From assembly GCA_038131365.1 (NCBI GenBank), contig JAYPPH010000002.1:186001-250000 (forward strand): 64,000 nucleotides of DNA, in the 5' to 3' direction. Every line of letters starts with the position of its first letter. Positions within the stretch are counted from its first letter, which is position 1. Below are positions 26,250 to 36,451 of this stretch, in pieces. This DNA comes from Marisalimonas marina. GTDB taxonomy: Bacteria; Pseudomonadota; Alphaproteobacteria; Puniceispirillales; Marisalimonadaceae. Both the position numbers and the translations under genes were made by a program. A model generated the notes under the pieces. The model was not told the DNA's origin and made no database searches. It worked only from the letters and a program-made list of their open reading frames with translations.

Positions 26250-27266
26250 TTAATTGCTTTTGATGTTAAGTCTATGCATACCTATAATAATAGATAAAAA
26301 CAGGATTACGGCTCCTGTTTGATGAAGGGCACCTAAAGTTACAGGCACCATATTAATCAAAGTTATGATTCCTAATAAAAATTGAGCAAATACTATTAAA
26401 GCAGTAATAATCGCAATTTTTTTGATTTTTTCATCTCTCGTTTTTGAATAAATATTAAAACTATAAATTAAAGTAAAAATTGTAGTTAATAAGGCAAGAT
26501 GTCTATGGTGAAATTGTGCAGATGCTGGGTTTTCAAATGGATCTAAAAATTTATACTCTCCATAGGTTTCTGGGATAAAACTGCCTCCCATCATAGGGTA
26601 CTCGTTATACATCAATCCAGCATCCATTCCTGCTACAAATGCACCAGCAACAATGGTACTAGAAACTAGGCAAAAAATTAAGAAGTTAAAATTAAATCTA
26701 ACTTTCGAAATTCCTTCTTTTAAGTCAAGGTAAATCCAAACTAGGAAAAAAAGAATTAATAAGGCGTTTGATAGATGAGTTGCTAACCGGTATTGTGAAA
26801 CAGTAGGATCATTAACCAAACCTGACTTAACCATCCACCAGCCTATAATTGATTGAAGCCCGCCTAAAAAGAAAACTATTAAAAGTTTAGGTAAAATAAA
26901 TTTAGGTATTTTTTGGAAAATAATAAATAAAACCAATGGTATGAAAAAAACAATGCCTATTAACCTCCCCCACAATCTATGAAAATACTCCCAAAAAAAT
27001 ATTTTTTTAAACTCTTCTAAGTTCATTCCACTATTTATTTTGATATATTCTGGAGAACTAATATAAAGCTGAAAGACTCTGTTCCATTCATATTCTGACA
27101 GTGGTGGTAGGAAACCCAATATTGGCCTCCATTCAACCATAGATAATCCAGAACCAGTTAATCTGGTTATCCCTCCAATAATAATCATTAACAAAACCAT
27201 AACAATTATGGTTAATAACCATGTTAAAATAATATTATTTGATTGTTTTATTATATTTGTTCGCAT
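26250..27266 (-). CDS. ctaA: Heme A synthase (COX15/CtaA)
   Basis: A 338-residue polytopic protein that oxidises heme O to heme A for cytochrome aa3. The N-terminal IGGITRLTGSGLSMVEWRPI is the family signature; EYFHRLWGRLIG near residue 92 and QFHHRHLALLTT near residue 255 contain heme-ligand histidines, and ALHQTGAVILFL near residue 310 holds another. There are about eight membrane segments. The frame extends to 27302, but ATG 27266 is the natural start. It implies an aa3-type terminal oxidase in the cell. Confidence 0.94.
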   Translation of the reverse strand: MRTNIIKQSNNIILTWLLTIIVMVLLMIIIGGITRLTGSGLSMVEWRPILGFLPPLSEYEWNRVFQLYISSPEYIKINSGMNLEEFKKIFFWEYFHRLWGRLIGIVFFIPLVLFIIFQKIPKFILPKLLIVFFLGGLQSIIGWWMVKSGLVNDPTVSQYRLATHLSNALLILFFLVWIYLDLKEGISKVRFNFNFLIFCLVSSTIVAGAFVAGMDAGLMYNEYPMMGGSFIPETYGEYKFLDPFENPASAQFHHRHLALLTTIFTLIYSFNIYSKTRDEKIKKIAIITALIVFAQFLLGIITLINMVPVTLGALHQTGAVILFLSIIIGMHRLNIKSN

Positions 27267-27345
27267 AGTGATGATTAAAAAGTTATTTAATTTAAGTGAC
27301 ACAAAATTTAAAAATTACAATATATAAAAAATTTTTTTTTTTAAT

Positions 27346-27372
27346 CTTGAAAGTTTTCTTCGATCTTATTAT
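27346..27372 (+). promoter_or_regulatory. Candidate heat-shock (sigma32-like) promoter of groESL
   Basis: CTTGAAA (27346-27352) followed after 12 bases by CTTATTAT (27365-27372) resembles an RpoH promoter, whose -35 box is CTTGAAA and -10 box is CCCCAT-like. The -35 match is perfect, the -10 weak. It lies about 60 bases before the groES start. No CIRCE inverted repeat (TTAGCACTC/GAGTGCTAA) is seen, so HrcA control is not supported. Confidence 0.4.
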
Positions 27373-27433
27373 GTAAGCTCCATCAATAATATATTTATTG
27401 TTAAATTTAACTTTTAAAATAGGGAGATATGGC

Positions 27434-27721
27434 ATGAAGTTTAGGCCACTTCACGACAGAGTTGTAGTCGAGCGTCTTGAAGCTGAAGAAAAAACAGCTA
27501 GCGGAATTATTATACCAGATTCAGCACAGGAAAAACCAATGCAAGGTAAAATTATAGCTGCAGGTTCAGGCGCACGTGATGAAACAGGTAAAGTTCAACC
27601 TTTAGACGTTAAAGAAGGTGACGTTGTGCTTTTTGGAAAATGGTCCGGCACAGAAGTAAAGCTTGACGGGAAAGATCTATTGATCATGAAAGAAAGCGAT
27701 ATTATGGGAATAATGGGATAA
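27434..27721 (+). CDS. groES: Co-chaperonin GroES
   Basis: A 95-residue Hsp10. MKFRPLHDRVVVERLEAEEK is the classical start; the mobile loop EKTASGIIIPDSAQEKP and ending LLIMKESDIMGIM are intact. AGGGAG at 27421-27426 sets the ATG at 27434, although the frame is open upstream. It caps the GroEL chamber. groEL follows after 51 bases in the usual bicistronic operon. Confidence 0.97.
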   Translation: MKFRPLHDRVVVERLEAEEKTASGIIIPDSAQEKPMQGKIIAAGSGARDETGKVQPLDVKEGDVVLFGKWSGTEVKLDGKDLLIMKESDIMGIMG

Positions 27722-27772
27722 CCAATACCCTGAGTTAAATAACAATCAATTTATATTTGAAAGGAAATAAAA

Positions 27773-29446
<1,674 letters not shown>

Positions 29447-29469
29447 TAAATACAAAATTTTAAACATAA

Positions 29470-29501
29470 ACACCTCTTGTGCATACAAGAGGTGTTTTTT
29501 T
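29470..29501 (+). terminator. Rho-independent terminator after groEL
   Basis: ACACCTCTTG (29470-29479), a six-base loop TGCATA and the exact complement CAAGAGGTGT (29486-29495) form a 10-bp stem followed by a run of seven T. It lies 24 bases after the groEL stop and is the clearest intrinsic terminator of the window. Confidence 0.93.
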
Positions 29502-29580
29502 ATGTGACAATTTTATTTTAATTAGTTGATTGCAGATTATAACTGATATAGCTATGACATAATTAATAAGATGTTGGAAA

Positions 29581-31167
29581 ATGGATAAATTCAATTTAAA
29601 AAAAATTGCAGAAAAATCAAATTCTTGGCCATTTGTAGAGGCAAGAAACCTCAGAGATCGATTAGAAAAATCAGGTATTGATAATAAAAAAATAGTTTTG
29701 TTTGAAACTGGATATGGTCCTTCAGGCTTACCTCATATAGGAACATTTGGTGAGGTAGCTAGAACAACAATCGTAAGAAATGCATTCGAGGTACTAACAG
29801 GAAGAAAAACAAAATTAATCTGTTTTTCTGATGATATGGACGGATTTAGAAAAGTACCAGAAAACGTTCCTCAACAAGAAATGCTTGAACAATACATTGA
29901 TCAACCTCTTACTAGTGTTCCAGACCCCTATGAAAAATTTGATAGCTTTGGCTCTCATAATAACTCTAGATTAAAAAGTTTTCTTGATAAGTATGGTTTT
30001 GATTATGAGTTTGTTTCAGCTACTGATTGCTATAAGAGTGGTAAATTTGACAACGCGTTAAAAAATGTTTTGTCAAATTATGACAAGATTAAAAATATTA
30101 TTCTACCTACTTTAGGTAAAGATCGTCAAAAAACATATAGTCCCTTTTTACCTATTTGCCAAAGAACAGGTAAGGTACTGCAAGTAAACATCACATCTAT
30201 AGATATTAAAAATAATACTGTCAGCTATATTGATGAAGATACAAAAGAGTTAGAAACAGTCTCAATTCTAGGAGGATCTTGTAAACTGCAGTGGAAATGT
30301 GACTGGGCTATGCGTTGGTTTGCCTTAGGCGTAGATTACGAAATGGCCGGAAAAGATTTGTCTGAAAGTGTCATTTTGTCTAGTAAAATTCTTAGGGTTT
30401 TGGGTGGTATTCCTCCGACAGGGTTTTCATATGAATTATTCCTTGATGAAAACGGAGAAAAAATTTCAAAATCAAAAGGTAATGGGTTGTCTATAGAGGA
30501 ATGGTTTAGGTACGGTTCATCAGAGTCATTAAGCCTCTTTATGTATAGTAATCCTAAAAGAGCTAAACGTCTTTTTTTCGATGTGATTCCAAAAACAACT
30601 GATGAGTACTCCACCTATTTAAAAAAATACCAAGAACAAGAATTAGAACAAAGAATTGATAATCCTGTCTGGCATTTACACAATGGTCGTCCTCCTCAAA
30701 ATGATTTGCCTGTAACATATACATTATTATTAAATCTAGCATCTGTCTGTCACGCTAACGACCCTGAAATTATATGGGGATATGTTTCGGCATATTCACC
30801 TGGTGTTGTAAGAACTGCAGAACTTGACTTGTTAATGAAATTAGCTGTGAATTATTATAAAGAAAAAATTGAGCCATTTAAAACTTATAGATTGCCAAGC
30901 CCTAAGGAGGAAATAGGTCTAAAAGAATTAGTTAAATCTTTATCAAATTTAAATGAAGCCACCTCGTCTGATGAGTTACAATCTCTAGTATTTTCTATAG
31001 GAAAAAATTTAGAGTACGATAATTTACGAGACTGGTTTAAAGGCTTGTATGAAACTGTTTTGGGCCAATCAGATGGTCCTAGAATGGGTAGTTTTATAAA
31101 ACTGTATGGAATTAAATCTACTAAGAAATTGTTAGAGGAAGTTCTTAACGGTAAATTGGTTAAATAG
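29581..31167 (+). CDS. lysK: Class I lysyl-tRNA synthetase
   Basis: A 528-residue LysRS of the archaeal-type class I, not the class II LysS/LysU found in most bacteria. The HIGH motif reads GPSGLPHIGTFGE near residue 45, and the KMSKS motif reads EKISKSKGNG near residue 295. LICFSDDMDGFRKVP near residue 79 and KCDWAMRWFALGVDYEMAGKDL near residue 239 are characteristic. The C-terminal anticodon-binding helical domain is present. No class II lysS is in the window. Class I LysRS is known in many Alphaproteobacteria, so this is expected for the lineage. Confidence 0.95.
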   Translation: MDKFNLKKIAEKSNSWPFVEARNLRDRLEKSGIDNKKIVLFETGYGPSGLPHIGTFGEVARTTIVRNAFEVLTGRKTKLICFSDDMDGFRKVPENVPQQEMLEQYIDQPLTSVPDPYEKFDSFGSHNNSRLKSFLDKYGFDYEFVSATDCYKSGKFDNALKNVLSNYDKIKNIILPTLGKDRQKTYSPFLPICQRTGKVLQVNITSIDIKNNTVSYIDEDTKELETVSILGGSCKLQWKCDWAMRWFALGVDYEMAGKDLSESVILSSKILRVLGGIPPTGFSYELFLDENGEKISKSKGNGLSIEEWFRYGSSESLSLFMYSNPKRAKRLFFDVIPKTTDEYSTYLKKYQEQELEQRIDNPVWHLHNGRPPQNDLPVTYTLLLNLASVCHANDPEIIWGYVSAYSPGVVRTAELDLLMKLAVNYYKEKIEPFKTYRLPSPKEEIGLKELVKSLSNLNEATSSDELQSLVFSIGKNLEYDNLRDWFKGLYETVLGQSDGPRMGSFIKLYGIKSTKKLLEEVLNGKLVK

Positions 31168-31177
31168 TAGGTTATTA

Positions 31178-32311
31178 ATGATTTGGAGTTTTCTTACTTT
31201 TTTAATTCGAAAATTAGATCCAGAAACAGCTCATCAGCTCACTTTGAAAGCCCTGCAATTGGGATTTCACCCTAGGCTAAAATCTACAAAAATTACTACA
31301 AAAATTAATAATTTGACATTCAAAAATATTCTTGGTGTCGCTGCTGGTTTTGATAAAAATGCCCAAGTAATCAGTAAAATACATTTTTTAAATTTTGGTT
31401 TTACTGAAGTTGGCACAATTACACCTGAGCAACAATATGGAAATCCAAAACCAAGAGTATTCAGGTTAGATAAGGACAAAGCAATAATCAATCGCAATGG
31501 CTTTAATAATTTAGGTATGAAAGAAGCCAAAAAAAAACTTGAGCGCTATAGAAAAATAAATCCAGTTGGAAGTGATTTTGTTTTGGGCATTAATATTGGC
31601 CCTAATAAAAATAGTCTTGATCGAATTAATGACTATCAAATTTTATCTGAAAATTTGTCTAAGTTTGCTGATTATATCACAATTAATATTTCTTCTCCCA
31701 ACACACCTAATTTAAGAGATTTCCACAACAGCGAGCTTTTAGAAAAGGTTATAAAGGCCGTAAAAAAAGGGATTCTTAATTCGAAATTGGAGAACCCAAA
31801 TATCCCAATATTTCTGAAAATTGCCCCTGATATTTCTCTTAAAATTTTAGAAGCTATTATAAACAAGGCTGTTCAATTAAAAGTAACAGGTCTTATAATT
31901 TCTAATACAACAATAGATAGAAATAAAAACCTAAAATCTCAAAATGCTAACGAAATTGGTGGATTATCTGGTACACCACTTTTTAATAAATCTACATCTA
32001 TTTTATCTATGTGTAATAAAATATTAAAGGAAAACCATCATAAGCTTTACTTAATAGCGGCTGGTGGCGTCTCTGATGCTAAAACAGCCTATGTTAAAAT
32101 ATTATGTGGTGCAAATTTAGTACAACTCTACTCATCGATGACATTTGAGGGGCCTTTAATTGCAGATAATATAACAAAAGGGCTGTTAGTATTAATGAAA
32201 AGAGACAAAGTAAATAGTATAGATGATATAAGAGGAATATCAGATAACCCTAAAGATGCTATGCAGATAGCAATGAATGGAATTAATTATAAAAAAGTTA
32301 ATAAAAAATAG
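31178..32311 (+). CDS. pyrD: Dihydroorotate dehydrogenase (quinone), class 2
   Basis: A 377-residue FMN enzyme oxidising dihydroorotate to orotate with quinone. The N-terminal amphipathic helices (FLIRKLDPETAHQLTLKAL) mark the membrane-bound class 2. LGVAAGFDKNAQ near residue 51, TVGTITPEQQ-like GTITPEQQYGNPKPRVFRL near residue 79, NINISSPNTPNLR near residue 167 (with catalytic Ser) and IAAGGVSDAKTAY near residue 288 match the family. An extended tail of about 25 residues follows. It starts 10 bases after lysK. Confidence 0.95.
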   Translation: MIWSFLTFLIRKLDPETAHQLTLKALQLGFHPRLKSTKITTKINNLTFKNILGVAAGFDKNAQVISKIHFLNFGFTEVGTITPEQQYGNPKPRVFRLDKDKAIINRNGFNNLGMKEAKKKLERYRKINPVGSDFVLGINIGPNKNSLDRINDYQILSENLSKFADYITINISSPNTPNLRDFHNSELLEKVIKAVKKGILNSKLENPNIPIFLKIAPDISLKILEAIINKAVQLKVTGLIISNTTIDRNKNLKSQNANEIGGLSGTPLFNKSTSILSMCNKILKENHHKLYLIAAGGVSDAKTAYVKILCGANLVQLYSSMTFEGPLIADNITKGLLVLMKRDKVNSIDDIRGISDNPKDAMQIAMNGINYKKVNKK

Positions 32312-32384
32312 CTTCCTAGAGCATTTTGCTTGACCTTTATCAAACCATATTTTATAAAATCTCATTCTTATTAAGGGGTTAAAA

Positions 32385-32684
32385 ATGTCTAGAGTATGTG
32401 AGATTTCTGGTAAAAATGTCATGAGTGGCAATAATGTAAGTCATGCAAAAAATAAAACAAAAAGAAAATTTCTACCAAATCTTCAAAATGTTAAATTTTT
32501 TAGTAAAACACTAGATAAATTTATATCTATGAAAGTTAGTGTTCATGCTCTTAAATCAGTTGAAAAAAACGGCGGTCTTGATGATTATCTAAAGAAGACT
32601 AGCAATAGAGTATTAGCACCTGAGGCATTGGCTATTAAAAAATCTATTTTAAAAACTACAAAAAGCACAGCTCAAGATAGCTAG
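32385..32684 (+). CDS. rpmB: Ribosomal protein bL28
   Basis: A 99-residue large-subunit protein. MSRVCEISGKNVMSGNNVSHAKNKTKRKFLPNLQ is the bL28 N-terminus with the usual SHA...TKR...PNLQ spacing (cited here in part only as a pattern), and VSVHALKSVEKNGGLDDYL follows near residue 50. AAGGGG lies nine bases before the ATG. It is convergent with cobT, whose stop is two bases away, the neighbourhood usual in Alphaproteobacteria. Confidence 0.95.
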   Translation: MSRVCEISGKNVMSGNNVSHAKNKTKRKFLPNLQNVKFFSKTLDKFISMKVSVHALKSVEKNGGLDDYLKKTSNRVLAPEALAIKKSILKTTKSTAQDS

Positions 32685-32685
32685 T

Positions 32686-34512
32686 TCATTCCTCATTAAA
32701 TAAATCAGCTAGTTGTTCTGTAAGAGCCCCACCGAGCTGTTCTGCATCTGTTAAGGTCACCGCCTTATTATAATACCTAGTCACATCGTGCCCAATTCCA
32801 ATAGCAACCAATTCAACAGGTGATCTATTTTCTATAAAGGAAATTACCTCTTTTAAATGTAGCTCTAGATAATTTCCACTGTTAGAAGATAAGGTTGTAT
32901 CGTCTACAGGTGCACCATCACTAATTACCATAAGAATTTTTCTGTCTTCTAATCTTCCTAACAGCCTGTCGTGAGCCCAAATTAAGGCTTCACCATCAAT
33001 ATTTTCTTTGAGAATACCTTCACGAAGCATCAAACCAAGGGAATTTTTAGATCTTCTCCAAGGTGCATCAGCTGGTTTATAAATTATGTGCCTTAAATCA
33101 TTTAGCCGACCAGGATAAGTTGGTTTTCCTTCGTTAATCCACTCTTCTCTAGATTGCCCGCCTTTCCAAGCCTTAGTAGTAAAGCCTAATATTTCAACTT
33201 TTACCCCACATCTTTCTAAAGTTCTTGCCATTATATCAGCGCAAATAGCAGCAATTGTTATAGGCCTTCCTCTCATAGAACCAGAATTATCTATAAGTAA
33301 AGTGACTATTGTATCTCTAAATTTCATATCTTTTTCTTGTTTATAAGATAGTGGGAAAAGTGGTTGAGTAATTATCCTGGATAATTTAGAGGCATCTAAC
33401 ATTCCCTCTTCTAGATCAAAATTCCAAGATCTATTTTGCTTAGCTTGTAATTTTCTTTGGAGTTTATTTGCCAATCTTGCAATTGCTCCTTGAAGTACAT
33501 CTAACTGCTTGTCAAGGGTTGCCCTTAATCTTGATAATTCATCTTCTTCACAAAGATCAGTAGCGTTTATTATTTCATCATATTTTGTAGAAAAAACCTT
33601 ATAATTGTGATCTAAACTATTTTTTCCTTGGTTATAACCTGGAAGTGGGTTTGCGGGTATTTCACCTTCGCTCTCACCGTCTTGATCTTCGGAGTCACCA
33701 TCCTGAACTTCTCCTTCAATTTCTCCTTCATCTTCTTGAGAATCACTGCCTCCATCTAAGCCTGCTTCTTGTTCATCATCACCTTCATTTTGAGGGGAAT
33801 TCTCATTATCATCATTTTCATCAGGGTTTGTATCTTCATTATCTTCTTCATTATCACCATTATTATTATAATCTGTTTCTCCTATTTCAGCCTGAAGAGC
33901 ATTTAACAACTCTCTAGTCTTTGAAGCAAATTTGTCTTGATTAGATATATTCTCTTGAAGTTGATTTAGTAAATTACCAATTTTACTATTGATCCAAGGT
34001 CGCCATTTTTCTAGAGAAATATTAGTGTTTTCAGGGGAGTTAGATTTTGTGATTTTTTCTCTTATTACAAGATGTAATGCTTTAACAAGTGCTTCTTTGT
34101 CATCTCCACCTGGTACAGGTAAAATCGTTTCTTTATATTGTTCAACTATTAAATTTTGTAGATTATTTTTTACACCAGAAAAATTTTTTGTTCCAACTGC
34201 TTCAATGCGTGCTTCTTCGGCTAGTTTAAAGATTTGAGAAGAAAGATCAGAAGAAGGTAAGTGTTTATTGAATAAGAGAGGGTCATGATATTTTAACTTC
34301 AAGGCTATTTTGTCTGCTTCTCCTCTTAATTTAGTTAACTGTTTATTATCCAGCTCTTTAAGGATTTGTGGTAGACGAATTTCCTTTAAAGATAAATTAC
34401 CAGAATTTCCTAAAAACTTAATTTCTCTATCATCCTGTAAATTTCCAGAGATTGCCTTAAGCGTAGAGGCAGTTGCATTTTGAAATTGTGAATTATCTAA
34501 CTTTTTTTTCAT
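32686..34512 (-). CDS. cobT: Aerobic cobaltochelatase subunit CobT
   Basis: A 608-residue subunit of the CobNST complex, which inserts cobalt into hydrogenobyrinic acid diamide at the cost of ATP. The C-terminal von Willebrand A domain carries the MIDAS motif LIDNSGSMRG near residue 400 and VISDGAPVDD near residue 530. A very acidic linker rich in Glu, Asp, Asn and Gly spans about residues 215-290. The N-terminal helical part has SLKEIRLPQIL. cobS is directly upstream with a one-base overlap; CobN is not in the window. Confidence 0.95.
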   Translation of the reverse strand: MKKKLDNSQFQNATASTLKAISGNLQDDREIKFLGNSGNLSLKEIRLPQILKELDNKQLTKLRGEADKIALKLKYHDPLLFNKHLPSSDLSSQIFKLAEEARIEAVGTKNFSGVKNNLQNLIVEQYKETILPVPGGDDKEALVKALHLVIREKITKSNSPENTNISLEKWRPWINSKIGNLLNQLQENISNQDKFASKTRELLNALQAEIGETDYNNNGDNEEDNEDTNPDENDDNENSPQNEGDDEQEAGLDGGSDSQEDEGEIEGEVQDGDSEDQDGESEGEIPANPLPGYNQGKNSLDHNYKVFSTKYDEIINATDLCEEDELSRLRATLDKQLDVLQGAIARLANKLQRKLQAKQNRSWNFDLEEGMLDASKLSRIITQPLFPLSYKQEKDMKFRDTIVTLLIDNSGSMRGRPITIAAICADIMARTLERCGVKVEILGFTTKAWKGGQSREEWINEGKPTYPGRLNDLRHIIYKPADAPWRRSKNSLGLMLREGILKENIDGEALIWAHDRLLGRLEDRKILMVISDGAPVDDTTLSSNSGNYLELHLKEVISFIENRSPVELVAIGIGHDVTRYYNKAVTLTDAEQLGGALTEQLADLFNEE

Positions 34513-35522
34513 TAAATTTCAGTTTTGTTCTCAATTTCTATTAAGTCTCTACCAAAACACCTTTGATAATACTCAGAAACAATAGGCCTTTCCATTTCGT
34601 CGCATTTATTAAAAAAAGTTAGTTTAAAAGCTAAATCGATATCATCAATAATATTGGTATTTTCTGCCCATGTAATGACCGTTCTAGGAGACATAACAGT
34701 AGATAGGTCACCTGAAATAAAACCATTTCTTGTTAATCCCGCAATTGTAACCATAGACTTAATTATTTCTTTTCCTTCTTTAGTATTAAAATTAGGAACC
34801 TTGGAAATTATAATTTCTTCTTCTGCTTCTGATGGTAGATAGTTTAATGTTGAGACTATTGACCACCTGTCCATTTGGCCTTGGTTGATTTGTTGTGTGC
34901 CATGATATAACCCTGTTGTATCACCCAAGCCAACTGTGTTAGCTGTTGCAAACAAACGAAAGTTTTGGTGAGGGTTTATGACTCTATTGTTATCAAGTAA
35001 AGTTAATTTTCCAGAAACTTCTAGAACTCTTTGAATAACGAACATAACATCTGCTCTTCCTGCATCATATTCGTCAAACACAATTGCTACAGGATTTTGA
35101 AGAGCCCAAGGTAAAACGCCTTCTCTAAATTCTGTAACTTGCTTACCATCTTTTAAAACAATTGCATCTTTGCCAACAAGGTCTAAGCGACTTATATGAC
35201 TGTCAAGGTTAACCCTTACACATGGCCAATTTAATCTTGCCGCGACTTGTTCTATGTGAGTTGACTTACCTGTACCATGATAACCTTGTATCATTACTCT
35301 TCTGTTGTAACAAAAGCCTGCAAGTATCGCTTTTGTGGTGACCTCGTCAAACAAATAGGATTCATCAATATCAGGAACAAATTTTGTTTTTTCTTTAAAG
35401 GCTAAAATTTTCATATTAGTCTTAAAACCAAAAACTTTTTCAGCATCTATGTCTGATGTTAAAGAGGTTGGGAATGATTCCGTTTCAAAGTCCATATGGT
35501 TAGTTAAACTAACGTCGTTCAT
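34512..35522 (-). CDS. cobS: Aerobic cobaltochelatase AAA+ subunit CobS
   Basis: A 336-residue MoxR-like AAA+ ATPase partner of CobT. Walker A is GYHGTGKSTH near residue 79, Walker B IVFDEYDAG near residue 147, and sensor 1 LFATANTVGLGDTTGLYHGTQ near residue 190. The N-terminal DIDAEKVFGFKTNMKI and C-terminal MSPRTVITWAEN are typical of CobS. With the PduO-type adenosyltransferase it supports aerobic cobalamin synthesis or late-step corrinoid metabolism. A J-domain protein gene lies 25 bases upstream. Confidence 0.96.
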   Translation of the reverse strand: MNDVSLTNHMDFETESFPTSLTSDIDAEKVFGFKTNMKILAFKEKTKFVPDIDESYLFDEVTTKAILAGFCYNRRVMIQGYHGTGKSTHIEQVAARLNWPCVRVNLDSHISRLDLVGKDAIVLKDGKQVTEFREGVLPWALQNPVAIVFDEYDAGRADVMFVIQRVLEVSGKLTLLDNNRVINPHQNFRLFATANTVGLGDTTGLYHGTQQINQGQMDRWSIVSTLNYLPSEAEEEIIISKVPNFNTKEGKEIIKSMVTIAGLTRNGFISGDLSTVMSPRTVITWAENTNIIDDIDLAFKLTFFNKCDEMERPIVSEYYQRCFGRDLIEIENKTEI

Positions 35523-35547
35523 TTTTATTCTCCAAGTTTATGTATTT

Positions 35548-36075
35548 TTATTTTTCAGTAAATGAATTTAAAATAGTTTTGTAGGCGTTTGTAATATCAA
35601 TGAATTTATTTTTATTTCCGCTATCTTCATTTTGTTGAACATCAGGATGCCATTTTTTTGCTAAAATCTTATATCTTCTTTTAATTTCATCCATTGTACT
35701 ATTTATATCTAGCTCCAGTAAATTAAAAGCATCTTTTAGTTTCTTAGAAACATTGTTATTTTTATCAGGTTTTTTTTGTTCATTAAATTGTCTAAAAGCT
35801 TTTTCAAAATCATAGTTAAGATTTTTAGTACCAAACTTCCAACTAGGCCTATTCCATGTTGTAGATTTTCTAATTTCAATCTCTAACTCTTGTTCATTCA
35901 ATCCTTCAAAATAATTCCATGATTTATTAAATTCTCTGATACAATTTATACAAAAATATAAATACTCTCTTAAGTTCTCCTTAGATTTAGGGGCAGGATA
36001 TACACCAAGTTCGTTACAATCTGGGTTATAACAACTTCTATGATTATTTTCTTTTTGTTTTGTGTTAAGCATCAT
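35548..36075 (-). CDS. J-domain (DnaJ-like) protein with N-terminal cysteine region
   Basis: A 175-residue protein. The C-terminal J domain (about residues 110-172) has RRYKILAKKWHPDVQQNED with the HPD tripeptide that stimulates DnaK. The N-terminal part holds cysteines CYNPDCNELG and YFCINCIREFN, a possible zinc site, and the segment TWNRPSWKFGT. This architecture next to cobS and divergent from bolA is common in Alphaproteobacteria, but its client is unknown. Start MMLNTK at 36075, or the second Met at 36072. Confidence 0.88.
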   Translation of the reverse strand: MMLNTKQKENNHRSCYNPDCNELGVYPAPKSKENLREYLYFCINCIREFNKSWNYFEGLNEQELEIEIRKSTTWNRPSWKFGTKNLNYDFEKAFRQFNEQKKPDKNNNVSKKLKDAFNLLELDINSTMDEIKRRYKILAKKWHPDVQQNEDSGNKNKFIDITNAYKTILNSFTEK

Positions 36076-36172
36076 TCAAAATTTCTTTAAGATTGTTATA
36101 AGATTATGTTGTAATAGGTGCAAGTTTGTATTTAGTTTTTTTTAAACTATAATTTTAATCGAGGGCATAAAA

Positions 36173-36445
36173 ATGAAGAGAAAATCTAAGATTGAAAAAG
36201 TTATAAAAGATTATTTCGAACCATATTATTTTTCTGTTCTTGATGTCTCAGAACAACATAGAGGCCATCAGGGTTTTCGCGAAGGTACGGAAAGTCATTT
36301 TGAAATAGTAATTGTATCAAAAATTTTTGATAATAAAAACAAAATAGATAGACATAGAATGGTCAATAAAATTTTAAAGGATGACTACTCCAAGGACTTG
36401 CATTCAGTAACAATTAAAGCCTTAACTCTTGAAGAGTTTTCTTAA
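36173..36445 (+). CDS. BolA family protein
   Basis: A 90-residue BolA-like protein. The element HRGHQGFREGTESHFEIVIVS near residues 29-49 and IDRHRMVNKILKDD near residue 60 are the class II KH-like signature, with HALTLKA-like SVTIKALTLEEFS at the end. BolA proteins bind monothiol glutaredoxins through [2Fe-2S] clusters and influence iron and envelope homeostasis. It is divergent from the J-domain gene and separated by 97 bases. Confidence 0.92.
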   Translation: MKRKSKIEKVIKDYFEPYYFSVLDVSEQHRGHQGFREGTESHFEIVIVSKIFDNKNKIDRHRMVNKILKDDYSKDLHSVTIKALTLEEFS

Positions 36446-36451
36446 ATTATT

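Noticed and set aside
27267..27433. CIRCE element before groES
   Set aside because: No TTAGCACTC/GAGTGCTAA inverted repeat is present; only a weak sigma32-like promoter is seen.
33645..33917. Plus-strand ORF opposite the acidic linker of cobT
   Set aside because: His/Leu-rich low complexity is the direct complement of the Glu/Asp codons.
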